64,000 nucleotides of DNA from G963717155 sp963717155. Lineage in GTDB: Bacteria; Actinomycetota; Thermoleophilia; Gaiellales; JALYLC01. This document shows, piece after piece, positions 1 through 8,414 of the stretch (positions within the stretch are counted from its first letter, which is position 1; each line of letters begins with the position of its first letter). A program made the translations under genes and the position numbers. A model generated the notes under the pieces. The model saw only the letters and a list, made by a program, of their open reading frames with translations. It was not told the origin of the DNA and did no database searches. The stretch spans positions 3,596,001-3,660,000 of the forward strand of contig OY970326.1 of the NCBI GenBank assembly GCA_963717155.1, given 5' to 3'.

Positions 1-65
1 ACCGCTGGGGAGATTCGGTGCAACGGATCGTGCTCGATGTCGCCGAGGGCCGAAGTCGTGCTTGA
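1..65 (+). CDS. C-terminal end of an upstream gene (partial)
   Basis: An open frame runs from the window edge (codons from position 3) to a TGA at 63-65 and reads RWGDSVQRIVLDVAEGRSRA. It overlaps the start of the next gene by about 29 bases, as tightly packed operon genes do. Only about 20 residues are visible, so no family can be named. Its position suggests it is the first member of the PLD/helicase operon. The frame could also be chance. Confidence 0.35.
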   Translation, partial: RWGDSVQRIVLDVAEGRSRA

Positions 66-1851
66 GCCGAAGTCGATTCGCGTCCTACATGAGGCGCTTC
101 GCCCCGACGACGGCTGCGAGGTCGATCACCTGCTCGTGACGACCTTCACGCTCGACCTTGTATCGCTGCTCTCCGTGCCGCTGGCCTTCACCCGCTTCAG
201 CGCCTACGGCGACGCCGACGGGCTCGAACGCGATCCACTCGAACTCTTGGCCGCGGTCGAGCGGCAATCGGGAAGGCTCACGGTCTTCCACCAGACCGCA
301 GCGATCGCGGTTCCCGACCGGCACCGGCGACTGCTCACGCTCGTCGAGGATGCACTCGTCGCCGTGCCGGCTCCGCGCAAGGGTGCCGTGTTTCATCCGA
401 AGCTCTGGGTAGCGACTTACCTCGATCAACGCGGCAAGCGGACGTACAGGCTCCTTTGCCTCTCACGCAACCTCACCGCCGACCGCTGCTGGGACACGTT
501 GCTCGCGCTCGACGGCGTCCCCGCACGCTCGGTTCGCGCGGAGACCAAGCCGTTGTCTGATTTCGTGGTCTGGCTCGGGCGCCAGCCGAGGCTCAAGCCC
601 GCTCAGGCCGCACGCGTGGCACAGCTCGCACGCGAGCTGTTGAGGGTCAGGTTTGAGCCGCCGCAATCATTCGATGACCTTCAGTTTCGCCCGCTCGGCA
701 TCCGCGGCTATCGCGACGACCCAATCACAGCTGCACGTCGCGACCGCATCCTCGTCGTCTCTCCGTTCCTCGGCGCCGACCAGCTCGCAAGGCAGTGCGC
801 CGGGACGAGCGAGGCGATTCTCGTGACTCGGCCCGAGGAGCACGCGCGACTGGACGGAGCCGTACCCGCCCACGTGACCCGCGTGCTCGGCCTGGACGAC
901 GCCCTGGAAGCCGAGCCGAGCGAGGAGGGAACGACATCGCCGTGGCTCGCGGGTCTGCATGCCAAGACCTACGTCGCCGACCAGGGCTGGAACGCCACGC
1001 TCTGGACTGGATCTGCGAACGCGACGGCCGCGGCGTTTCACCAGAACGTCGAGTTTCTCGTCGAGCTGACCGGCAAGAAGAGCGCGTGCGGGATCGACAA
1101 GATCCTCGGCGACGGCTCACCGGGAACGTTCCGGTCGATGCTCGTCGACTCCGACGGCACCGCACAAGCCCCGGCGGACGACCCGGACGAGCTCGCGCTC
1201 GATGCCCTCGCGCGGGAGCTCGCCGAACTTGCGATCGACGTTCGCGTGGCAGAAGAGGAGTCGGGCTGGACGCTTGAGCTCGCTTACCGTGGAAGGCCCG
1301 CGTCCGCCTTGAAGCACGCGAGCGTCGACGCCACGCCACTCGCCTCGACGCACTCTCCTCGGCGGCTTGAGCTCACCGCACCCGTCCCGGCACGCTTCGG
1401 CGGGCTGAAGCCGGCAGAGGTGTCAGGCCTGTTCCTCGTCGAGCTCCGATTAGAAGGCCTTTTTGAGGTGGCGCGGAGCTTCGTTGTCTCCTGGCCACTC
1501 GTCGGAGCGCTGCCGGATCGGGTCCAAGCGCTTCTACTGGAGCTCGCGAGCAGCCCCGAGCGGATCCTTGCCTTCATCCGCATGTTCCTCAACGACGGCG
1601 ACGGACCCGGTTCGTTGCTGCCGAGCCTCGGCGAACTCGGCAACGGCGCAGGCGCCGACGGCTGGGGCGCGGGAGCCGAGTCGCCGCTCCTCGAGCTCCT
1701 TGTCCGGGCGCTTGCGCGGGAACCGGAACGCCTGGATGATCTCGCGCGTTGGCTCCCCGACCTTGCAGCGGCAGCCGGCGCTGGCCCGGGGACGGATCTT
1801 CTTCGGATCTGGGAGCCGATCTGGCAGGCGCGCCAGGGGATGTCTACATGA
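37..1851 (+). CDS. Phospholipase D-like (HKD) protein, defence-type
   Basis: 604 aa. Around residue 307 it has a full HxK(x)4D motif (HAKTYVAD) followed by WTGSANAT, the G-S-x-N pattern of PLD-superfamily nucleases and phosphatidyl transferases. An earlier HPKLW near residue 120, followed by SRNLT, looks like the first and degenerate HKD half. PLD proteins with two half-sites build one active site across the dimer or the tandem repeat. The stop overlaps the next start in an ATGA, so it is translationally coupled to an SF2 helicase. PLD nuclease plus helicase pairs are typical of restriction-like phage defence (DISARM DrmC is a PLD protein), but this protein is much longer than DrmC. I infer a nuclease effector and do not assign a named system. 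Confidence 0.75.
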   Translation: MSPRAEVVLEPKSIRVLHEALRPDDGCEVDHLLVTTFTLDLVSLLSVPLAFTRFSAYGDADGLERDPLELLAAVERQSGRLTVFHQTAAIAVPDRHRRLLTLVEDALVAVPAPRKGAVFHPKLWVATYLDQRGKRTYRLLCLSRNLTADRCWDTLLALDGVPARSVRAETKPLSDFVVWLGRQPRLKPAQAARVAQLARELLRVRFEPPQSFDDLQFRPLGIRGYRDDPITAARRDRILVVSPFLGADQLARQCAGTSEAILVTRPEEHARLDGAVPAHVTRVLGLDDALEAEPSEEGTTSPWLAGLHAKTYVADQGWNATLWTGSANATAAAFHQNVEFLVELTGKKSACGIDKILGDGSPGTFRSMLVDSDGTAQAPADDPDELALDALARELAELAIDVRVAEEESGWTLELAYRGRPASALKHASVDATPLASTHSPRRLELTAPVPARFGGLKPAEVSGLFLVELRLEGLFEVARSFVVSWPLVGALPDRVQALLLELASSPERILAFIRMFLNDGDGPGSLLPSLGELGNGAGADGWGAGAESPLLELLVRALAREPERLDDLARWLPDLAAAAGAGPGTDLLRIWEPIWQARQGMST

Positions 1852-4800
1852 GCTACTCCGACGCACTCGCCGGGCTTAAAGGCTTTCAACGAGTAACCGC
1901 TGAGCACGTCGACAAGATGCTGTTCGAGCGTGGGCGCTCGCGGTTCCTGGTAGCTGACGAGGTAGGGCTCGGTAAGACGCTTGTCGCTCGCGGTGTGGTC
2001 GGGCTCGCGCTCGCGCGACTTGCCGCCGAGAAGGTGCCGCGCATCGACGTCGTCTACATCAGTTCGAACGCCGAGATTGGCAGGCAGAACATCCGGCGGC
2101 TCGTGCCGCCCGGTTACAAGGTCTTCGATCGCCTCGATCGGCTGACCCTGCTCCCGCTCCACGTCAACGACCTAGCCGGGAGCGACCGCCCTAACTTCAT
2201 CGCGTTCACGCCGGGCACGATGCCGGACTCGGGCCACCGAACTGGCTGGTCGCGAGAGCGCGCGCTGATCTACGTTCTGCTCGCTCGCGCGTGGAACCTT
2301 CGCCTCGGCAAGGGCGCGGTTCGCTTGCTCAGGTGTGGCAAGGAAGAGGGTCGATTCCGAGTTGAGATCGCCCAGGTGAGGGCCGAGAAGCCTGACGCGG
2401 AGGTAGGCGCCCGATTCGCCCGACTTGTCGAAGAGGACGAGAGCGGGCTTCGCGCTGAGTTCGTCGAGCTCGCCCAGATCGTTGCTCGGGATGGGCAGCT
2501 CTGGGGCGGCGAGAACGAGCGCCGGTTACATCTCGTCGCCCGGCTTCGGCTACTGCTCGCGCGCGCTTGCGTTGACGCGCTCGAGCCCGATCTCGTGATC
2601 CTCGACGAGTTCCAGCGTTTCCGGCATCTGCTCGACGAGGAAACGGATGCTGCGCTGCTGTTCCGCGCGATCTGTGAGTACGCGGACAGCGGGAGCGGCC
2701 GGCAAACGAAGGTGCTGCTGCTCTCGGCCACGCCATATCGGATGTACACCACGCGCGACGAGGAGGATGACCACTACAGCGACTTCGTGCGGACGCTGCG
2801 GTTCCTAATGGACGGTGACGACACCAGGGCCGCCGAGGCGGCCGCGCTGCTCGACGCGTACCGGACGGAGATCATCCGCGCCGACGACTCCGCTGCACTT
2901 CTGGGTGCGCGCGACCGGCTCGCCGAGAACCTGCGTACCGTGATGGTCAGGACAGAGCGCCTCGGCACCGAGTCGGATCGGAGCGGCATGCTCGACCCGA
3001 CACCGCGGCGCGGTGCCAACCTCGACCATAGTGACGTCCGAGCCTACGTCGAGCTGGACGGAGCCTTGCGAGACGCCGGTGAGCGTCCGGGTGCGACCGG
3101 AGTCGAATACTGGAAGTCCGCTCCATATCTTCCGAACCTGATGGAGGGCTACCAGCTCAAGCGGCGCCTCCACGCCGCCGCGACGACTCGTCCGACTTCA
3201 CGCGCTTTGGCACGACGCTGGCGCACCGGGGCTGGTCTGCTTCCGTTCGACGCCGTCCGCGAGTACCGCAGTGTCCCGCCGACGAACCCGCGCGTCCGCA
3301 CGCTAGAACGGGACCTCCTTGATTCAGGTCTCTGGCAGGCGCTCTGGATTCCGCCCGCCTTGCCCTACTACGACCTCTCAGTGCAGTTCGCCAATTGCTC
3401 CGAGCTCACGAAGCGCCTCGTCTTCTCGTCCTGGCGTGTCGCTCCCCGGGCGATCGCGACCCTGACGAGCTATGAGGCAGAGCGCAGAATGATCCTCGCG
3501 AGCGAGAAGCAAGCGGCGAACACCGACAAAGGTCGCCAGAAACTCGATCGCCGGCTACTCGACTTCAAGGTGGCCGTCGGCAAAGGCGGACGGCAAACGG
3601 GGATGCCGGTGCTCGCATTGCTCTATCCGTCGCTCGCCCTTGCGAGCATCGACCCCCTCGCGTTTCGGCGCGCACGGGCGATTGCCGGCCTACCACAGCC
3701 GACCCTGGCTGAGGCCAGGGAGTGGGCGAAAGACCGCGTGAGAACGCTTATGCCCGATCTGCCCGTCGCGGCAGACGGGCCGGTCGACCAGCGCTGGATA
3801 TGGGCGGCGCCGCTCCTGCTCGACCGAGAGCGCGCGGCCAAGTGGCTCGCGCGATCGAACCTCGCGCAACGCTGGGCCGATGGCGGCGGGACGCGGTGGC
3901 CGGAGCACGTCGAGCTCGCGCTGGACGTAGCGCAAGGTCGCATCGACCCGCCGTTGCGGCGACAGCCCGATGAGCTTGTCGACGTCCTCGCTGACCTCGC
4001 GTTGGCAGGACCCGGAGTCGCCTGCTTGCGTGCGCTGTCGCGAGTGCTCGGTCGCGACGCGCTCGACGATGATGCGACGCGTGAGGCCGCTGCGCGCGCC
4101 GCCTGGGGCATCCGCGTCCTCCTCAACCACGCCGAGTCGATCGCTCTTATCCGCGCGAAACGTCGAGGGCCCTACTGGCGCCGCGGACTCTCGTACTGCG
4201 TGGAAGGTGGACTCCAGGCCGTGCTCGACGAGTATGCGCACCTCATTTACGACCTGCGCTCTGTCGCACGCCTCGTTCCCGAACGGCGGGCGAGCGAGAT
4301 CGCGGATGCGATCCGCCGAGCGACGACCGCGTGGAGCGCGCGAGTCGCGCCCGAGGAGGTCACCGTCACCCGTGAGACGATCAGGTTCGAGCCGCATTAC
4401 ATGCGCGCCCGCTTTGCGCGCGCCTACGGCGAGACGACCGCCGACGAGACCGGCGAGCAAACACCTGCCGAATCTGTTCGCGACGCCTTCAACTCGCCGT
4501 TCGCGCCATTCATCCTCGCGAGCACTTCGGTCGGGCAGGAGGGCCTAGACTTCCATCCGTACTGCCACGCCGTCGTGCACTGGAACCTCCCGTCGAACCC
4601 GGTCGACCTCGAGCAACGCGAAGGACGAGTCCACCGCTACAAGGGCCACGCACTCCGCCGGAACGTCGTCTCGGCCGTGGGCGAACAGTCTTTCCTGCGA
4701 CTCGACGAGGATCCGTGGCAGGCGGTCTTCATCGAGGCTGAAGCCAGTGATGCGGCATTCGGCGACTCCGAGATTGTCCCCTACTGGGTGTATCCGGGCG

Positions 4801-5024
4801 AAGCCAAGATTGAGCGGCACGTGCCCGCGTTGCCGCTGAGCCGAGACGAGGAAAGACTGCACCGTCTGCTTCGGTCTCTCGCTCTCTACCGTTCGGTGCT
4901 TGGGCAACCGCGCCAAGAGGAGCTTCTCGAGCTTCTCTCGGCGCGTGGTCTTCCGGGGGGACTGAAGTTCGAGGACCTCCGCATCGATCTCAGTCCGCCG
5001 AGCCCAGAAGTGCACCGTGCTTGA
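1848..5024 (+). CDS. SF2 DNA/RNA helicase, defence-type
   Basis: 1058 aa from the ATG at 1848. That start is chosen because it forms an ATGA overlap with the PLD gene; the open frame itself extends further upstream. Helicase motifs are in order: Walker A ADEVGLGKT (about residues 36-44), the DEAD-box equivalent ILDEFQRF (about 253), motif III LLLSATPYRMY (about 294), motif V STSVGQEGLDF, and motif VI QREGRVHRY (about 922). A long insert of some 600 residues separates the two RecA lobes, unusual for simple helicases but common in defence-island helicases. It probably loads or drives the PLD nuclease on DNA. The next gene, a second SNF2-type helicase, is broken. Confidence 0.85.
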   Translation: MSYSDALAGLKGFQRVTAEHVDKMLFERGRSRFLVADEVGLGKTLVARGVVGLALARLAAEKVPRIDVVYISSNAEIGRQNIRRLVPPGYKVFDRLDRLTLLPLHVNDLAGSDRPNFIAFTPGTMPDSGHRTGWSRERALIYVLLARAWNLRLGKGAVRLLRCGKEEGRFRVEIAQVRAEKPDAEVGARFARLVEEDESGLRAEFVELAQIVARDGQLWGGENERRLHLVARLRLLLARACVDALEPDLVILDEFQRFRHLLDEETDAALLFRAICEYADSGSGRQTKVLLLSATPYRMYTTRDEEDDHYSDFVRTLRFLMDGDDTRAAEAAALLDAYRTEIIRADDSAALLGARDRLAENLRTVMVRTERLGTESDRSGMLDPTPRRGANLDHSDVRAYVELDGALRDAGERPGATGVEYWKSAPYLPNLMEGYQLKRRLHAAATTRPTSRALARRWRTGAGLLPFDAVREYRSVPPTNPRVRTLERDLLDSGLWQALWIPPALPYYDLSVQFANCSELTKRLVFSSWRVAPRAIATLTSYEAERRMILASEKQAANTDKGRQKLDRRLLDFKVAVGKGGRQTGMPVLALLYPSLALASIDPLAFRRARAIAGLPQPTLAEAREWAKDRVRTLMPDLPVAADGPVDQRWIWAAPLLLDRERAAKWLARSNLAQRWADGGGTRWPEHVELALDVAQGRIDPPLRRQPDELVDVLADLALAGPGVACLRALSRVLGRDALDDDATREAAARAAWGIRVLLNHAESIALIRAKRRGPYWRRGLSYCVEGGLQAVLDEYAHLIYDLRSVARLVPERRASEIADAIRRATTAWSARVAPEEVTVTRETIRFEPHYMRARFARAYGETTADETGEQTPAESVRDAFNSPFAPFILASTSVGQEGLDFHPYCHAVVHWNLPSNPVDLEQREGRVHRYKGHALRRNVVSAVGEQSFLRLDEDPWQAVFIEAEASDAAFGDSEIVPYWVYPGEAKIERHVPALPLSRDEERLHRLLRSLALYRSVLGQPRQEELLELLSARGLPGGLKFEDLRIDLSPPSPEVHRA

Positions 5025-5068
5025 GGTATCTTCCACCGCGCGTTGCGTCTGCGAGATTGAGCCCTGCC

Positions 5069-5505
5069 ATGAATTTGACACCACACCATGCGAAGTACTT
5101 CGCGCATGATCTGACGCGTCGGGCGGCTAGCGGGATGGACAGGCTGTCCATGTCTCTCTTCGACGCCGCCGTGGATCTGAATCCGCACCAGATCGAAGCG
5201 GCGATGTTCGCGCTCGAGTCGCCGCTATCGAGCGGCGTGATGCTCGCCGACGAGGTTGGACTCGGGAAGACCATCGAAGCGGGGATCGTGCTCTGCCAGT
5301 TCTGGGCGGAGCGGAAACGTCAGCTCCTTGTGCTCTGTCCTGCCTCGCTCCGCAAGCAATGGGCGCTCGAGCTTCAGGAGAAGTTCAACCTGCCGGTCAT
5401 CGTCCTTGACGCCAAGGCCTACGGCGGCTCCGTTCGAGCTGGTCGAGCGCCACTCAGCGAGAAGGCGGTTGTGATCATGTCGTTCAACTACGCGAACCGC
5501 CTTCC
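5069..5505 (+). pseudogene. SNF2-family helicase, N-terminal fragment
   Basis: Starts at ATG 5069 (MNLTPHHAKYFAHDLTRR), 44 bases after the preceding helicase. It shows the Q-motif-like LNPHQIEAAMFAL, Walker A MLADEVGLGKTIEAG and motif Ia LVLCPASLRKQW, all typical of SNF2/RapA-like helicases of 900-1000 aa. Helicase similarity stops after VVIMSFNYANRL near 5505. The frame then runs into unrelated sequence and ends at 5575. The DEAH box and the whole second lobe are missing, so it cannot be a working helicase. Loss by recombination or an assembly junction are both possible. Confidence 0.8.
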
Positions 5506-5718
5506 CCTCCACCCTCCCTGCCCCCAGTACAGGCCCCAACGCTGGGCGTCTGGAGCAGCGGCGACTTCGCGCTGACCGAGGCCCAGATGGCCCGTTCGGC
5601 GGAGCATATGGCCGGCCCATGGCGCTATGAGCGTCTCGAAGGACCGGGCCACTGGATGCAGTTGGAGGCACCGGACCGAGTCAACGCCCTTCTCCTGGAC
5701 TTCCTCACCCTGGAGTAG
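5506..5718 (+). pseudogene. Alpha/beta hydrolase, C-terminal fragment
   Basis: Read from about 5506 in a different frame from the helicase fragment, the sequence gives VQAPTLGVWSSGD, then RLEGPGHWMQLEAPDRVNAL, then a stop at 5716-5718. These are the acid loop (PTLGVWSSGD) and catalytic-His loop (GPGHWMQLEAPD) of epoxide-hydrolase/haloalkane-dehalogenase-type alpha/beta hydrolases. No start codon or N-terminal lid and nucleophile elbow precede it, so it is the last 70 or so residues of a gene whose front is missing. It directly abuts the truncated SNF2 gene. Confidence 0.8.
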
Positions 5719-5759
5719 CCCCGGCTCCGGCTCTCAGGGCCAGGCTATAGATCCACCAC

Positions 5760-6055
5760 CGGCGCGGGGCAGTAGGCCGGTCGGGCCTGTCAGGCGAGTC
5801 AGGGGCAGTCCGCGGACTCGTGTGAGGCAGGCGAGCCAGGCCTCGCGCCAGGGCCAACGAGCGGCGAGCCGGAGGCGGTGCGGCGTCCGTGGCGGGCGAT
5901 TCGGCCGGGCACGACGAGTAGCCGGCGGCGCAGTGTCGCCGCGGCTTGCGCGTTGTCTGGCCGAGGCCGAGGAGTGTCGTCCAGCGAGCGACGTTGGCGG
6001 CGAGCGCGACGATCACGCACCGGGCGACGTTGGCGGCGTTGTGGCCGCTTGGCAT
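5760..6055 (-). pseudogene. IS1380-type transposase, C-terminal remnant
   Basis: On the minus strand, ATG 6055 begins MPSGHNAANVARCVIVALAANVARWTTLLGL, which matches my recollection of the C-terminal region of actinobacterial IS1380 transposases (AAN-A-W-ALAHNLARWT-LGL). After a frameshift the neighbouring frame continues TLRRRLLVVPGRIARHGRR, the next conserved block (LRR-LL-PGRLAR--RR). A further shift brings back a short tail. The DDE residues lie upstream and are absent. It is a dead fragment marking past transposition. Confidence 0.6.
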
Positions 6056-6210
6056 GTGTCCTCCTCATCCCAGATGTAGATGCCGCCTGTGGGTGCCGGA
6101 AAAGTCGATCTGGAGACTCGCGTGCCGCGCTGCGTATCGCGCGCTCGAAACACGCGCCGCGACCTCCATGCGCTAGCAAGGATCCACGGGACGTCACGGA
6201 GAACCATTGC

Positions 6211-6229
6211 GTGTGCCACCCGTGTGCCA
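6211..6229 (+). repeat. GTGTGCCA-N3-GTGTGCCA repeat, copy 1
   Basis: GTGTGCCACCCGTGTGCCA: two 8-bp units whose starts are 11 bp apart. It is followed by AATCTGCACGGCGCG, similar to what follows the copies at 6528 and 57689. The sequence upstream of the pair does not match the other copies. See the arm-type repeat entries. Confidence 0.7.
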
Positions 6230-6423
6230 ATCTGCACGGCGCGATGCGCCGGTAACGATCTCAGCCCTCGACCGATCCGACGAAAGTTCCTGCAAATGCC
6301 AACTAGTGGCGACGAGAACGGGTACCGGACCCCATCACTGGCACGCGATGAATGATTGTGCTGTCGTCGCGAGCGGGCCACGCCAGAACGTAGACATTTG
6401 CGGCGACTTCCTCGCCTCGAGCA

Positions 6424-6465
6424 AGCCGACGCGGGGACTCGAACCCCGGACCCCATCATTACGAG
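6424..6465 (-). repeat. tRNA-Thr(CGT) 3'-half remnant (attachment-site-like)
   Basis: On the minus strand these 42 bases read from an anticodon loop CTCGTAA (anticodon CGT, Thr), through the 3' anticodon-stem side and variable loop, to a T arm CGGGG-TTCGAGT-CCCCG and an acceptor end CGTCGGCT. The 5' half (D arm and 5' acceptor strand) is absent, so this is not a working tRNA. Tyrosine recombinases commonly cross over in the anticodon loop and leave exactly such a 3' fragment. A 40/42-identical copy in the same orientation is at 42613-42654. Confidence 0.8.
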
Positions 6466-6490
6466 GTATTCTCGCTGACCCCGTCCGAGC

Positions 6491-6605
6491 GCATGGTTGA
6501 GCCAAATCGCCTCGCGGAAGCGACTTCGTGTGCCACGCGTGTGCCAATCTGAGCGGCGCCTGCGCCGCTCAGAGGCACGCGGAGGCGCTCCACGGGAATT
6601 GCGCC
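6491..6605 (+). repeat. Arm-type repeat beside tRNA remnant, copy 2
   Basis: Starts with GCATGGTTGAGCCAAA 25 bases after the tRNA remnant, then 26 bases after TGGTTGAG carries the tandem pair GTGTGCCACGCGTGTGCCA (6528-6546). Next comes AGCGGCG-CCTG-CGCCGCT, a short hairpin. The left part recurs at 34708 and 42680 with identical spacing; the right part recurs at 57689. The constant spacing and tandem 8-mers resemble integrase arm-binding sites. An alternative is the decayed end of an integrase gene. Confidence 0.6.
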
Positions 6606-6701
6606 TCGCTCAATCGCGCCGAGCACGCGTCGTTCGGCGTCCTAGGTTTCGTCCGGCACCGAACTCGCCAATGCCGACAGCGTGGGAGCTGCCGTGTCAC
6701 G

Positions 6702-8148
6702 ATGCGTGGGATGACGGACCCGACGGCACGGGCGAGGCGCAACCGGCACTTGAGCGTGGAGGAGCGGCGTGCGCGGGGGAAGGAGGCGCGTAGCGTGGCG
6801 CCGAGGTCGAGCCACGGGAGCTGGGAGCCTGCGCCGGACCGGCCCGACCCAGTCGCGCTCCTGGAGGAGCAGGCGGAGAGCCGGGTGCCGGAACTCGTCC
6901 CAATCCGCTACGGGAGGATGCTCGTGTCGCCTTTCACGTTCTTCCGTGGCGGGGCGTTGATCTTGGCCGCTGACTTGGTGGGGAGTCCACGGTCGGAGAT
7001 CAACGTGCAGCTGTGCGGTGATGCCCATCTGTCGAACTTCGGTGTGTTCGGCTCGCCGGAGCGCAAGCTGTTGTTCGACATCAACGACTTTGACGAGACG
7101 CTTCCCGGACCCGTGGGAGTGGGACGTCAAACGGCTTGCCGCGAGCGTCGAGGTCGCGGGCCGTGAACTCGGGTTCAGCGCAGACGACCGGCGCGCGGCG
7201 GTTACAGCAGGGGTCGGCGCGTACCGGGCGCAGATGCGGGCAGCCGCGGAGATGAGCACGCTCGATGCCTGGTATGCCCATATGGATGTCGCTCAGGTGA
7301 TGGACTGGGTGGGCGGCGAGGTCACTGCGAAGCGTCTCGGCAAGAAGGAGGCGAGGGAAGCGGCGCAGGATGTCGCGAAGGCGCGGACGCGGGATCACGT
7401 TCGCGTGCTCGAGAAGCGGACCAGCGAGATCGGTGGGGAGCTTCGGATCGTCGCCGACCCGCCGCTGATCGTGCCGATCGAGGATCTCGCCGAGCCGGGC
7501 ACGCCGCGCGAGGCGATCGACCAATCGATGCGCAACCTGATCCAGTCCTACCGACGTACGCTCGCGCGCCACCACCATCCGATCGAGGAGTTCGAGTACG
7601 TCCACGCGGCGCGGAAGGTTGTCGGCGTCGGCAGCGTTGGCACCCAGGCGATGATCCTCCTGATGGTCGGCCGCGACAACGACGACGCCCTCTTCCTGCA
7701 GGCGAAGGAAGCGCAGGCCTCCGTGCTGGAGCGGTTCGTCGGCGCGAGCGAGCACTCCAACCACGGCCAGCGAGTGGTGGTCGGTCAGCGTCTGATGCAG
7801 GCGGCGAGCGACATCTTCCTCGGCTGGATCCGCGTCAAGGATCTGGACGGCCAGAGCCGCGACTACTACATCCGCCAACTCCACGACTGGAAGGGCGGTG
7901 TCGAGGTCGAGAGCATGCGTCCGGCCGGGTTGATGCTCTACGCCCGCCTGTGCGGAGCGACCCTCGCGCGGGCGCACGCACGCTGGGGCGACCGACTCGC
8001 GATCGCTTCCTACCTCGGAAAGGGCGACGCGTTCGACCGCGCGATCGCGGACTTCTCCGCCGCCTACGCCGATCAAAACGAACGGGACTACGAGACCTTC
8101 GCCACAGCCGTCGAATCGGGCCGGCTGACGGCCCAGACCGGCCTGTAG
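6702..8148 (+). pseudogene. DUF2252 family protein, single frameshift
   Basis: From ATG 6702 (or 6711) the protein reads through SPFTFFRGGALILAADL and VQLCGDAHLSNFGVFGSPERKLLFDINDFDETLPGP, the hallmark DUF2252 block. One extra base near 7109-7113 then shifts the frame. The continuation in the other frame, WEWDVKRLAASVEVAGREL, is the normal next segment, and the rest runs to a stop at 8146-8148. Rejoined, it would be about 480 aa, a usual length for the family. DUF2252 proteins have a kinase-like fold with a conserved H-x-x-N-F and D-x-N-D-F-D; their function is not established. The indel sits in a C/G run, so sequencing error is plausible. Confidence 0.8.
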
Positions 8149-8414
8149 AAGGCCGGAGCGACGCCCTGCCGCTCGTTCGTCGACGCCTCACCCCCAAGAC
8201 TTTGGCCGGTACTGGAAGACCGACGTCGTAAGGTTGCGACGGTGCCACCACTGTGACGCCGACGCAACAGTCCACCGCCGCCGCGCGTGTTTGGTATAGC
8301 CATGGCGGGCGCCGACACATTCGTCGCGGGATCTCGCCGCGGCCGGGAGGAACGGCGTAGGCAGCGAGACGAGATGAGCGGTTAGCTCGTTCGTGACGAG
8401 CCATCGCGGTCGTG

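Noticed and set aside
6424..6465. Intact tRNA-Thr gene
   Set aside because: The anticodon loop, T arm and 3' acceptor are present, but no D arm or 5' acceptor strand can be formed from the adjoining bases, here or at 42613.
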